Positions 10,985-22,150 of a DNA stretch of 64,000 nt are shown one piece after another (the first letter of the stretch is position 1; each line of letters begins with the position of its first letter). The DNA comes from Epiperipatus broadwayi (lineage: Eukaryota; Onychophora; Udeonychophora; Euonychophora; Peripatidae), in contig JAQFVV010013296.1 of NCBI GenBank assembly GCA_028023455.1, positions 1 to 64,000 of the forward strand. Reading direction: 5' to 3'. The position numbers and the translations under genes were made by a program. The notes under the pieces were generated by a model, which was given only the letters and a program-made list of their open reading frames with translations, had not been told where the DNA came from and searched no databases.

Positions 10985-12458
10985 TTTTTTTTTTTTTGAT
11001 AGAGCTACTTATTTAAATTGTTACCCTAGTGATTTTGTGGCTCCAAAGGTTTTCTTTAATTTGAAGTCTCATAAAGATAATTTTCCTTTGAGATGTATTT
11101 TTGATTTTACAGGAGGAATTGTTGATAAAATATCAAAATTTATTATAAGATATTTTAAGGATTATATAAAATTGGGTCAATTTTGTGTTTCTTCTTCTTT
11201 TGAGGCTTTTAAGAAAATAAATGGTTTTATTTTGGATGATGATTGTGTTTTTGGTAGTTTAGACATTGAAAATATGTATCAATCGGTTAATAGATTAAAA
11301 AGTATTGATGTTTTTCTTTCAATTTTAAAAAAATTAGAATGTTTTTCTGCAGATAAGATTAAGGTTTTTCATGATTTGCTTTTGCTGTTAGAGGATTCAA
11401 TGTATTTTATGTCTAATGATGTGTTTTATAAGATTAGAGAAGGTTGGGTTATTGGTTATGTCATTTCTCCATTGATGTGTGCTGTCTATATTGATTATTT
11501 GGAGTGTAGTATTATTAATATGTTTTCATGTTCTATTAAATTATTTGTTAGGTATGTTGATGATTGTTTGTTTGTCATTCAGAAAGAGAAATTAGAAGAG
11601 TTTTTATGTGCATTGAATGGTTTTGATTCTAGTATTAAGTTTACAATTGAGGGGGGTGGTTTTGATTTTGTAAAATTAAAGTTTTTAGATTTAAATGTTG
11701 AGAAGGTTAATGATGTTTTGTTTTGTAGTCATTTTATAAAACCTAAAAATTTGAGAAATATGATTAGGTCTAATAGTTATCAGCCTTTTATACATAAAAA
11801 AATGTCTTTGTTGAATTTTTGTTGTCGGAATAGAAGGCTTAATAATTTTAATAATGATGCTGATATTCAATGAAGTCAATTTGCTGCTGAATATGTAGAA
11901 TTGGGTTATAATCATGATTTTATTAAAAATGTGGTATTTAATTATAATGTTTATAGTCGTGATTTGGATGATAAGAATTTTGTTGGTAAGGATGATGATT
12001 ATATGTCTTTACCATTTAAAGCATCAATTTATAATTTGGTTTATAGGAATAGTCATTTGTTAGGTGGAATGAAGGTTGCATGGAGGAAAGGTTCTGATTT
12101 GAATTCATTACTTAATGGTTCAAAGCAGTCTATTGATAGTAGGTCTATTCCTGGTGTTGTTTATAAAATTCCATGTAGTTGTGGTAAATTTTATGTAGGT
12201 CAGAGTAAATTTAGCCTTAATGAAAGGGTTAAGGTTCATATAAGTAGGGTTAAACATAGGTATCTTAACTCAGCTTTATATATTCATGAATTGAATACAG
12301 GTTATAGAATATTGTTTAACAATGCTTCGGTTATTTTTTATGAAAAGAATGAGTTAAAAAGAAGAATAAAGGAGACTTTGATGATAAAACTCCTTGATTC
12401 TGAGGCTATCAATCTCATGAAGACTTCTTTTGATATTAAGGGAAGGTGGAATTTGTAG
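10893..12458 (+). pseudogene. PLE reverse transcriptase-GIY-YIG endonuclease, one in-frame stop
   Basis: A single frame runs from 10893 to the stop at 12458, interrupted only by TGA at 11871-11873, plausibly a decayed CGA. Genuine protein starts near 11001. The N-terminal RT part has PKVFFNLKSHKDNFPLR, a PLE-type RT opening. Motif A is GSLDIENMY (residue 124 D), motif B is around 183-200, the catalytic box is YVDD (221-224) and LKFLDLNV follows. After the stop come VVYKIPCSCGKFYVGQ and ERVKVHISR, which fit the GIY-YIG core and its arginine helix. Codons are strongly T-rich. The element primes from nicked ends and inserts with endonuclease help. Truncation and the stop make it inactive. Confidence 0.8.
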
Positions 12459-12667
12459 TGAATTATGGGAAGGTTTGTTTATATATATATATATATACAA
12501 ACATCACCTTACAATATATATATATATATATATATATATGTTATCCTTTAGATTGATTTTCACTTGAGAAGGTCTATTTGTAGTAGATGAAACCATGGTT
12601 GTGTAAGGATTTTGGAAAAAAATTTAAAATTTAATCTAGTATTGTATTGTTTTATGGTTTTGCATTT

Positions 12668-13326
12668 TTATTTTTGCTAGTATAGTGTTAGACAGTTTTG
12701 GTTTTATATATATATGTGTGTGTGTGTATGGGTGGGTATGTGAATAGAGTTTTCAAGTTCTTCCATGTTGTGACTTCTATTAATTATTATTATCATCATC
12801 ATCATTATAGCACTATCAATTTGTCTAGATCTCATATGCTTTTGTCAGGGTAGTATAAATAGCTCAGTAATTGTTGATATTGCTGGAGAACTCATAATTA
12901 AAAATAGATAAGGATTGCTACTGATTATTTATGCTCTTATTATTAATATAATTGTTCTTTAGGAAATAAAAATGATGGAATAAAAAATGTACGCTTAACT
13001 TAAATATTAAACGTTATTAAGTGAAAATATTAATTATTAATGCATAAGACAAATTTATTATTCTTTAAAGTATAGAGAGCATAAATGAGTTTTGAAGAAA
13101 ATATTCAATTAAATCCTAGGATTATTGTAATAATTTATCAATTTCAAACAACTAATCCTACTAGGAAACCTTGATAGTTATTTGACTGTCTTAATTTTAA
13201 TATTAGTTTTAAGTTTTGATTTTTATTAATAAGTATTTTTTATTAAGATTTGTATTCAAATAATCTCTTTTATTGATTTAAAGTTGTAATTAATAATTTG
13301 TTAAGCACTATTCATTACCTAAGTAA
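12668..13326. other. AT-rich spacer
   Basis: It contains a TA/TG microsatellite at about 12703-12729 and an (ATC/ATT)n patch near 12785-12806. No gene is seen. Confidence 0.5.
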
Positions 13327-14062
13327 TATATATTAAGGCTATAATCTTAAGACTATGCACCTAGATGCGACAGTAGGAACCTCTACAAATCTTAACACAA
13401 GATTAACAACTTTAAAAGACAAAAGTGGCCACTCTTATCTTCGACCTACTTTTTAATTATATAGGCAAATCTAAAGCAGTTTGATTTGAGAGCATGAAGC
13501 TATTAACTAGTTCACTGATTAAGTCCACAATTTCTATTCAAGCTAACATATACAAAATCTTTCAATTACAACAACTCAGTGTAAAGCTCTTATAATTAGA
13601 AATCTTTTAAGACAATTTGAAGTTGTATTAATAATTTGTTATGCACATACTCATTACTTAAGTAATGTATATTAAGACTGTAACCTTAAGACTATGTGCC
13701 TAGATGTGACAGTAAGGATCTCTACAAATCTTAACACAAAATTAATTACTTTAAAAGACAAGAGCAGCCACTCTTATCTTCAGCCTACTTTTTAATTATA
13801 TAGGAAAATCTAAAGCATTTCGATTTGAGAGCATTAGCTTGTATAGAAATTGTGGACTTAATCAGTGAAGTAGTTAATAACTTCATGCTCTCAAATCAAA
13901 ATGCTTTAGATTCATTTATATAATTAAAAAGTAGGTTGAAGAGAAGAATGGCTGCTCTTGTCTTTTAAAATCATTAATCTTGTGTTAAGATTTGTAGAGG
14001 TCCCTACTGTCACATCTAGGCACATAGTCTTAAGGTTATAGCCTTAATATATATTATTTATT
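13327..14062. repeat. Composite foldback repeat, three arms
   Basis: The first unit (13327-13550) and a shorter direct copy (about 13640-13833) are followed by a reverse-complement copy (about 13836-14062) that matches the full first unit. Shared landmarks are TTAAGACTATG, CTACAAATCTTAACACAA and TTTTTAATTATATAGG. The structure suggests a non-autonomous foldback element with one internally duplicated, truncated arm. No ORF is present, and no target duplication could be fixed. Confidence 0.7.
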
Positions 14063-15186
14063 GATTTAAATAATTCTAATCTTATTTTTCATATGTAAAT
14101 ATAATATCAAAAAATAAACTTGACATAAATAGGTAATTGGAACAAGAAAAATCTCTCATCTTCATCCACTTTTCTAATTGCTACAAAGAAAAAATGTTAT
14201 ACATACAAAATCTCTGAAAAATTAAAAGATATATTTAAATATATTTCTATTTAAGCAAAAGTTTATATTGTAAATGTAGTAACACAAAATTATTATTTTA
14301 ACAAATTTATTATAATTTTGTTTCTAAATTGATAATTAGTTCTGAAATTGACGTTTAGCCAAATTAATGTAACTTTCTGTTGTAAAACCATATAAAAAAG
14401 ATCATGTCTTGTTGTAGATGACTTAATAAATTGATAAGATTATATTTGGTAATTATATTACTAATAAATTTGAATAAAAATATAAATTGAATAAGCTATG
14501 AATTTTTGTAGATAATTTCTCAATAGTCTTCATAATAAACATCTAAATGTTTGGTTTGTAACATTTATCATCTGAAATTACAACTTACTCTTGCTGTGAA
14601 TCTTATTCCAGATAGCATATATAAATTTTTAGATTACATAATTTTTTCTACATATGTGTCTAACTGCATTGCATAATTTATGTATTGAAAAATACCATTT
14701 TCTATTTTAAAGAAAAATCTGTTTCTGCATTCAGTAAAGAAATAAAGCCAATCATAAAGTAGTTAAAATAGATTTATTCTGCATAACTCTCAAAAATCAG
14801 ATAAGTTAGACATATCTATATTGTATCACTCTATAAATAGTTGTCAACTTTAAATTATTTTGCTAGTAAGTGTACAGAATTATTCATCAATAATATTTTA
14901 AGGCTGTCTGATTCTGTAAGCTGATACCAATTTGTTTTCCATATTTTAATTTCTTACACATTCTATATATATGTTAAAATGAAGATTTGCACGGGTTAAA
15001 TATATAAAATACATATTTTGCGGGTTCATCCATGTTAAAAACTTTTAATATTAATATGCTGACATTTTGACTTGGTCACACAAGTCATCCACAGAGTTAT
15101 AAAAGGTATAAAGATGGTTGTAGAGGCGCTGCAATCACTTATTTGAATAAAACGTTAAAATTCCACCAATAGCAAAAATGTTAAAT
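14063..15186. other. AT-rich spacer and likely PLE 2 tail
   Basis: No coding signal is present. The last ~100 bp before 15187 are probably the 3' tail of the minus-strand PLE that follows, but its terminus could not be defined. Confidence 0.4.
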
Positions 15187-16575
15187 TTAGGAATGTTTTT
15201 TAAAAAAATCTTTCCAAATAGGAGGAAGTTTGCATGTATCATCTCGCTTATTGATACAATCTGGCCTTTTAAGTATCTCAATGGCTTCTCTAATTTTGCA
15301 CTGGTAGAGATTATCACATCTGGATATGATCCTGGTACTAGAAAAATCAATTTTATGACCTGAATCTATAGTATGGAGTGAGAGTGCTGATGATGATGAG
15401 TGTTGTTTAACTGCATTAGCATGCTCATCTCTCCTAACCCTGATGCAATGATTACTCATATCTATGTAAGAAGCTTTACAATTTTTACATGAGATTTGAT
15501 AGACACCATGAGATTCAAGAGGGATTGAATCCTTAGGCTTGGATATTATATTGTTGATCTTTTGATGAGCAGAAAATGCTGTATCTATATTATAGCATTT
15601 TAATATATGCCCGATACTGTCTGTAGTTCCTTTTACATATGGAACACACCTGATTTATCATCTTTTTGTTTCCTATTTTGGACTTGAAATAATGCTTTTT
15701 TTATAAATTTGTAATTATAACTATTTGCTAATAAAACACTATTAATATGATTTATTTCTTCTTTCAGATGTGTCTCATCTGAAAGATTAATAGCTCTATT
15801 TAAAAGAGTTTTGGCTACAGAAACTATCTGAGTTGGGTGATGATGAGAATGTAAATATCTGTGTGTGTGTGTATCCTTTCTGTAAATAGAAAAGGATAAA
15901 CTATTTGGTGTTCTGGTGACTAGAACATCAAGAAAAGGGAGTTTTCCATCAGACTCTGTCTCCATTGTAAATTTAATATGAGGATGCATATTATTTAAAT
16001 GTAAGAAAAAAAATCATCTAATTTATTTTTTCCATGTTGCCATATGACAAAAGGGTCATCTATGTATCTGAGCCAAATGAGAGGTTTTAAAGATGATGAT
16101 TCTAAAGCACGAGTTTCTATATATTCCATGAATAAATCAGCTATTACTCCTGAGATAGGTGAGCCCATAGGAGTACCAAAAACTTGTCTGTAATGCTGTC
16201 CATTGTATACAAAATATGTATTTAAGAGACAATGTTTAATCAAAGCAATAATATGGTCTGGTAAATTGCAACGTTGTGAGATTATATTTAAAGCTTCATC
16301 AATTGGAATGTTTGTAAACAAAGACACGACATCAAAACTGACCAGAATGTCATTAGCATTAATTTTTAAACTTTTTAAAACAGAAATAAACTGAAGAGAG
16401 TTTTTAATATATGATTTAATAGATGGGATTATAGGTTTAATGAAATCCGATAAGTATCTAGCTAAAATATGAGTTGGAGAACCTATTGCACTTACTACTG
16501 GACGAAGGGGGGTATCTGATTTGTGAATTTTTGGAAGTCCATAAAATTTGGAAGCTATTATTAATAAATCACCTA
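15187..16575 (-). pseudogene. Penelope-like element 2: RT-GIY-YIG, frameshifted
   Basis: Read from 16575 downward, the protein begins inside the RT domain at KFYGLPKIHK and TPLRPVVS. It continues with motif A (FDVVSLFTNIP), motif B (GTPMGSPISGVIADLF), the catalytic RYIDD and LPFLDVLV. The GIY-YIG domain then follows: GVYQISCKNC, YIDM in place of the usual YIGQ, RVRRDEH and REAIEI. Two frameshifts break it: one in an 8-T run at about 16008-16015 and one near 15640. It is a canonical PLE and differs from the diverged PLE at 10.9 kb. The 5' end is truncated, and the YIG glycine change would also harm the nuclease. Confidence 0.85.
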
Positions 16576-16846
16576 TTGAAGCAGAGATAAAAAATAAAAT
16601 AATCCCTTGTGAAAAATATTTAAAATCAATGACTTTTTTTTATCATGAAAATTACTTTAAAATATATTATTATTAAAATTTATATACAGACATATAAAAC
16701 AAAACGACCACGAATAAAAAATATGTCTATTTATAATCACTTTTAAAGTCTCTATTTAAAGTTTTTTATTAAACTATTACTGCCAGATATATCTTTAAAA
16801 TTTTGGACTATTTAATACAGTGGACCAAATTAATATATATATATAT
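16576..16846. other. AT-rich spacer ending in (AT)n
   Basis: No gene is seen. The terminal AT run (about 16830-16850) is the target of the LTR element that starts at 16851. Confidence 0.5.
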
Positions 16847-16850
16847 ATAT

Positions 16851-17347
16851 TGTACATATGTGAAACTTCACTTGGTTCCAAAAAGTGCTGAAGTGGATAT
16901 TAGCTTAACTTTTTATTTCTGGTTTTCTAATTTAAAAAAAAAACAATTAGTGATAAAAATAGAAGTTAATTAGTTAATGAATAGTATAGGATAATATTGT
17001 GTAATATCATTATAATTATGGGGTATTTATAGGATTAAGTATAAATATTTCAATGATTGTATATTTCAATAGTAACATGTAGTAATTAGTTTAATGAGAG
17101 ATATAGAATTAGCAAGTTTACTTGAAGGAAATATCAGGGATAGTTGTGAATTGATAAATAATATTAAATGTATTTTAAAGTAACTATTGTTAATTCATCC
17201 TTCAAATTCTGATCTATTTTTTCAAAATTCCACTGAAATTCTGCTTTATCCTCTTCTTCACTTTTCTCATTCTATTCTTTTTCTTTCTCTTCCATCCATT
17301 TCATTTTTTACACCCCCTTCTCTCTCACATATCTTTGAAAGGTTACA
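16851..17347 (+). repeat. 5' LTR of E1, internally deleted
   Basis: The segment 16851-17178 matches 23509-23838, and about 17200-17347 matches the last part of the 3' LTR (about 28470-28875, without most of its CT tract). Compared with the 3' LTR about 4.9 kb is missing from the middle, including the likely TATA box. It ends in TTACA directly before the primer-binding site. Confidence 0.75.
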
Positions 17348-17349
17348 AT

Positions 17350-17372
17350 TGGCACCCAAGTGTATGGTCTCG
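17350..17372 (+). promoter_or_regulatory. Primer-binding site of E1 (tRNA-Lys-like)
   Basis: TGGCACCCAAGTG starts two bases after the LTR end. It resembles TGGCGCCCAACGTGGG, the complement of the 3' end of tRNA-Lys(CUU). The mutations fit the age of the element, and similar sites occur next to the LTRs of E2 and E3. Confidence 0.55.
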
Positions 17373-17959
17373 ATTAAGCATGTAGGCCTCGATTTATGTT
17401 GTGAAAGCCCTTATTAGATGTTGATGGATATTTGTTTGGAGTCAATTTTTTTGTTGATACTTCTAATTTTATGAAGATTTTAAATCTCCTAATTAAAATA
17501 AAGGTAGTCGGGGTAGTTTATTAAAATAGTTAAAGTTAATTAGAGTTAACATGCTTAACTTAAAGTAAAAGTACTTGAAAATATCAATGTGTCACGATTT
17601 ATTAGTGCAGTTTGTGAAATGTCATCATCCAAATAAATGTTTGATTTTATATTGCATTTACTAATATTATGTGATTAGAGTATCTGTATTAACTGTTACT
17701 TAATGCTTATTGTTTTGTTAATCAAGGGTATTAACAAATTATTATTATTATTTATTAATATTTGTTTGAACATATGTGAACCAAGACTCATATAAGAGTA
17801 AACAAACATATAATGATAGGAGTCATAAGAGTAAAATATTACTTATTGTAGCATTATTGCTGTGGTTTTAGTTGTTTTGATTGTTAGATGTCAGAAAATA
17901 GATGCCTTATTATTATTGTTATTTAAAAGAAATATCATTAAATTAGAAAAGAAAGTGTC

Positions 17960-20110
17960 ATGGATAGCCACATAGAAAGCACTGAGATTTTTGATAGTTC
18001 AGAGGGGTCCCAAGATTTACCATCACCAGATACTCAAACTCTCAACCTAGAGGATGAGGTAATAAATGAAAAAGCAAGTTCAAGTGTTAGTAATCCAGAA
18101 ATTGTTAGAGCTGAGTGTGGTGTATCAGTAGGGGTGATGGAAGATTTTATGAAAACAGTTCAAAATTATATATCAGAAATAAATCAAAATTTTGTTAAGC
18201 AAAAAGAAACTAGCAAAATATTGAATTTAAAGTTGGATAAACAGAATGAAGCTAGTGAAATATTGAGTTTAAAATTTGATGAGCAGAAAGAACAACTTCG
18301 GAAAGCTAGAGAAGAGGATAGAGCAGAATTTCAGCAGAATTTAAAAAAAAAATAGATCAGAATTTGAAGGATGCTGACAAAATGTATCAGGGATTAAGGA
18401 TAGAATTTAAAGAAACTCGATTAAAACTGAACAAAATATTCAATGTCAGCTGGATGAGGTTAAGTTGACCACCCAAAAATCATAGGAAGGAATATAAAAT
18501 ATGAAACAGGAGTGCCAGGGCCAATATAGCATATTAGTAAATAAATTAGAAAATTTGAAAATATCCAATATTAGTGTTGAGGAATGCAAGGATCAGGTAA
18601 AAAAGTTAAATGATAAGCTTGTTGAACAAAGAACAGATCGGACAAAGTAATACAAGAAATAGAAAATAAATTCATTCAAATGCAGGGAAAAATACATTGT
18701 TGGAAAAATGAAATTAATGATAAAGCTAAATTACCATTACAGAATTTTTCCAGTGAAGTAAAAATAGTTAAGATTCAAATGGAAGAAATATCCCAAAATG
18801 TGGAAGAGAAAAGCATTAGAAGATATCCAACAAGTTAGACAATTAGAAATAACCTCAGATCATAAAGTCTATCAGATAGAGACAAGATTAGGAGAGGTAA
18901 ACCAACAGATAGAAGATTATATTAATCAGGTTAGTCAGGAGGTTCAAGGTATTAAGACACAGCCTAATCCTGTTAAAAATATTTTGAAACTAGAATTGCA
19001 GGAAAAGTTAAGAGAGATGGAGGACAGATATCGGAGATTAAGTAATGATATAGAGGAAGTAAGAGATACTGTTGGTGAATCTGCAAAAAATGTAATACTG
19101 ACCAGGAGAAAGTTAAAGATGGAGATTTTGATTGTCAGTATGATAAGTCTAAAATAGCCAGATTAATGAGAGGTACAGAAAGTGGTGATTTTAGGATAGG
19201 GAATAATGAGAATAGTTTTAGGAGGGAATCCTTAACGGATACCAAAATAAAATTTATTGAACCAGATGATTGTTGTCAAAACCCAGATATAAATTATTCA
19301 GAAGAGCAGATAAAGTTAGGCTCTGAGAAATTAGCACTAAACAAGAACAGGAATTTTTACAGTATGGATAATCAAAGATCATTGGCATTAAGGTTCTTGT
19401 GGGTAAAGATGTTTAAGGGGGAATATTTGGAAAACCCCTATGAATATTTGCAGAGCCTTGAAAGTTTATTTGCTTTGTGTAGATTAACATAGGAGAAGAT
19501 TGTGATTGCAAGCAATCACTTATGTTTTGCATCAAGGGATTGGTGGCAGTCCATGTTTGACAAGTCCCAAACCTTTGGTGACTTTAAGTACTTGATCTTG
19601 ATGAGTTTCTGGGGAGAGGACTGCCAGGAAAAGTATAATGCACATAAGGGTAGCTATATGCAATTTTTCAGGAACCAAACCAGTTAAGCTGAAAACCTTA
19701 ATGGCTTATCCCCTGCCAGAGCCTCAAATTGTAAGGATCATCAGGCCCAACCTGCCATGCCATATAGAGCAAGTCCTGATTGCTGCTGATCACCACACAA
19801 TCAATGACGCAGTAGAGATCCTAGATTCATTAGAGGCTAGTGACAAAAATTCAGAGAATAGAATAAAGGCCAGTAGGGAGACCCACCCTCCTATGAATAA
19901 TGTGAATGTGTTGGCTATACCACCATATAGTTAAAGAAGAATATATAGGGATAGGAATATAAGATATAGTAGGGGAAGTACACATTTTAGTAGGCCTAGA
20001 TTGAAGAGATTTATCGATGATAATCAGCCATCCACTAGTGGGATGCAAACAATCCCAAAGAAAGCTGTGTTAATTAAAAAGAGTAAGGTGGCATTAAACT
20101 AAGTTGGACC
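17960..20110 (+). pseudogene. E1 gag, coiled coil plus capsid-like region
   Basis: The probable start is ATG at 17960. The first 131 residues have an acidic head and then heptad-rich repeats (NLKLDKQNEASEIL, SLKFDEQKEQ) predicting a coiled coil. The frame is lost at an A run near 18350. Coil-like sequence continues in other frames to about 19157. A capsid-like part follows (19166-19687, internal TAG at 19490) with KMFKGEYLENPYEYLQSLES and SFWGED, then PLPEPQIVRIIRPNLP in another frame (19638-19934) and a basic tail. No CCHC zinc knuckle is visible. The same order and motifs occur in the gag of E2, so the two elements are related. At least three frameshifts and a stop make it non-functional. 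Confidence 0.7.
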
Positions 20111-20774
20111 TTGCTGGATCATTCCTCACTTCGGGGACTTATTTCTAATCAACTGGGGAACATATTTTACATGATGAATAATATTGATCTTGATGTTGAC
20201 TACCTGGAACCTAGTAGGATAATTGAACCCCCTATTTTATATCAGTGTCCAATTATCAATATTACCACAGCAGGGATTATCATAAATGCACTTGTAGATT
20301 TAGGCAGTCAGGCCTCTATTATATCACATGACATGTATTTAAGAATCAGTGAAGTTAATCAGGATATTCCTATTTTAGCTAATGGGAAAAAGTCAAAATT
20401 ATTTAACAAACAGGTATATCATACTTTAGAAATTGGTTCAAATAGTTTTGAACATGTCTTTAATTATGTCTGGTTTAATTCATGAAGCCATTATCAGATC
20501 TGACTTCATGACTCTTAACAATTGTATAGTCAATTATCATGATAGAACTTTTAAATGTCATGAAGAAGTTTTTCCATTTCCTGTTAATTTTATTGGTCAG
20601 ACAAGTCAATTATTAACTGTACAGGGAAATTCAATTGATGTTAATATTAGAGTTAAGTTGGAGGGTTCATGTATTACTGATACACAATACTATGAACTAT
20701 TATTCCAATTGTTGTTACAGTACAGGCATATATTTTTTAAAATACCTGGAATCATAGAGGGATATGTTCACTGA
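20111..20774 (+). pseudogene. E1 aspartic protease region
   Basis: The active-site motif reads ALVDLGSQASIIS, with the catalytic D followed by L-G instead of the usual T/S-G, so it is mutated or unusual. After a frameshift near 20470, HEAIIRSDFMTLNNCIVNY matches the distal part of retropepsins. It lies between gag and RT as expected, and the frame closes with TGA at 20772-20774. Confidence 0.65.
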
Positions 20775-21568
20775 ATCAAATGGAGGAATAATGAACCCTT
20801 TCAGCAAAAGATTTATCCCATCCCTTATCAATACCAGGTTGAGGTGGAGCAACAAATTCAAAGGATGATAGAATGGCAGATTATTAGGCCATGTCCTTCT
20901 CCGTATGTTAATCCCCTTGTGATAGTTAAAAAGATGGAACAGTTAGGGTCTGCCTGGATGCTTGCCAATTAAACTGCCATACTATCCCAGAGAATGACAT
21001 ACCTTCACCAGTACAGGAACTGTTGACCAAGTTTGAAGGGAGAGCCATATTTTCCACATTTGACCTTGCAGCCAGCTATTGGCAAAGCCCACTCCATAAT
21101 TCTAATCAAAAGTACACTGCATTTTGGTATAAGGATCAATCTTATATTTTTCAAAGGATGCCCTTTGGTTTGATAAATAGTGGGGCTGACCTTGTCAGAT
21201 GCCTAAATATGGTACTCTCAAAAGAAATTCAAGACATATTAATCATGTACATTGATGATATAGTCATTGCCTTCAAGGACATGGTAGAACACATGCATCA
21301 TTTATCTCCTTTCTTACAGGAATATTTCAGATGTAATATTAAGATCAATTTGGAAAAATGTACATTAGCAGCTCTTGAAATTACCTTTTTAGGACATTTA
21401 GTTTCTCAGGAGGGAATCAAACCCAATCTAGAGAGAATTTTAGCAATCCAAAATTTTCCAGTTCCAAAGACCAGGAAACATTTGAGGTCATTTTTGGGAC
21501 TGTGTAATTATTACCATAGATTTTATAGAATTTTTCTGCTGATAAAATTCATTTATAAGTTTTATTAA
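20775..21568 (+). pseudogene. E1 reverse transcriptase
   Basis: The RT opens with EPFQQKIYPIPYQYQVEVE and PSPYVNPLVIVKK. The frame is lost at an A run near 20930 and resumes with KDGTVRVCLDACQLN. Motif A is FSTFDLAASYWQSPL, motif B RMPFGLINSGADLVR and the catalytic box MYIDDIV. The thumb motifs FLGHLVSQEGIKPN and LRSFLGLCNYYHRFY follow. These are standard Ty3/gypsy RT signatures. The catalytic aspartates are kept, but the frameshift and the early stop at 21566-21568 inactivate it. Confidence 0.85.
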
Positions 21569-21645
21569 GGAAAAATGAGAGGTGGAAGTGGACTCAGGAC
21601 CATACTTTAGAATTTCAGGTTATAAAAGACAATTTTCTTAAAACA

Positions 21646-22092
21646 GTGATTTTAGCTTTCCCCAATTTTAACAGAGTATTTTATTTACAGACCAATAGCA
21701 GTGGGTTTGGTCTATGTATCATTTTATATCAATTAAGTGATAATAGGGAGCCTAGGGTTTTATATTTTCTAAGTAGGCATCTTAGGGGGGCTGAATTAAA
21801 ATACACTACTACAGAAAAGGAAGCTTTAGCTGTGGTATTGAGGTTCCAAAAGTTAAGACAATTTTTATTCGGTTCAGAGATTATTGTACTTTCAGACCAC
21901 CATAGCTTGGAGTTTCTAAATAGAAGCTACTTAAATAATGAGAGACTAGTAAGGTGGAGCCTTTATTTACAGCAATTTAAGTACAAAATTATATATTGTC
22001 TTGATAGGGATAGTATTATTGCTGATACACTTAGTAGTCATCCTGTTGTCATCAATTACCAAAATCCCAGTGTAGATAAGATTGTGGTTTGA
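21646..22092 (+). pseudogene. E1 RNase H domain
   Basis: It follows the RT in a different frame. YTTTEKEALAVV carries the catalytic E, LSDHHSLEFL the second D and DSIIADTLS the last D. The first catalytic position reads LQTNSSGFGL, with N where D is expected, which should remove activity. It would normally remove template RNA during cDNA synthesis. It ends with TGA at 22090-22092. Confidence 0.8.
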
Positions 22093-22150
22093 AATCTATC
22101 CCCTTCATTAGAAAATGAAATAGTTCAGGATTATAAAAAAATTAGGAATA

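Larger units (their letters stand above)
10475..12667 (+). mobile_element. Penelope-like element 1 with inverted copy of its 3' end
   Basis: The body (about 10990-12667) encodes a PLE reverse transcriptase and a GIY-YIG endonuclease on the plus strand. In front of it, 10475-10984 is the reverse complement of 12167-12667, the last ~500 bp of the same element including the end of the endonuclease frame. The two are joined by a T run at about 10981-10998. PLE copies are known for 5' truncation and inverted or partial terminal duplications, so this is a typical but well-preserved example. The arms contain (TA)n runs (10616-10672, 12480-12496, 12513-12538). The 5' part of the RT is missing. Confidence 0.8.
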
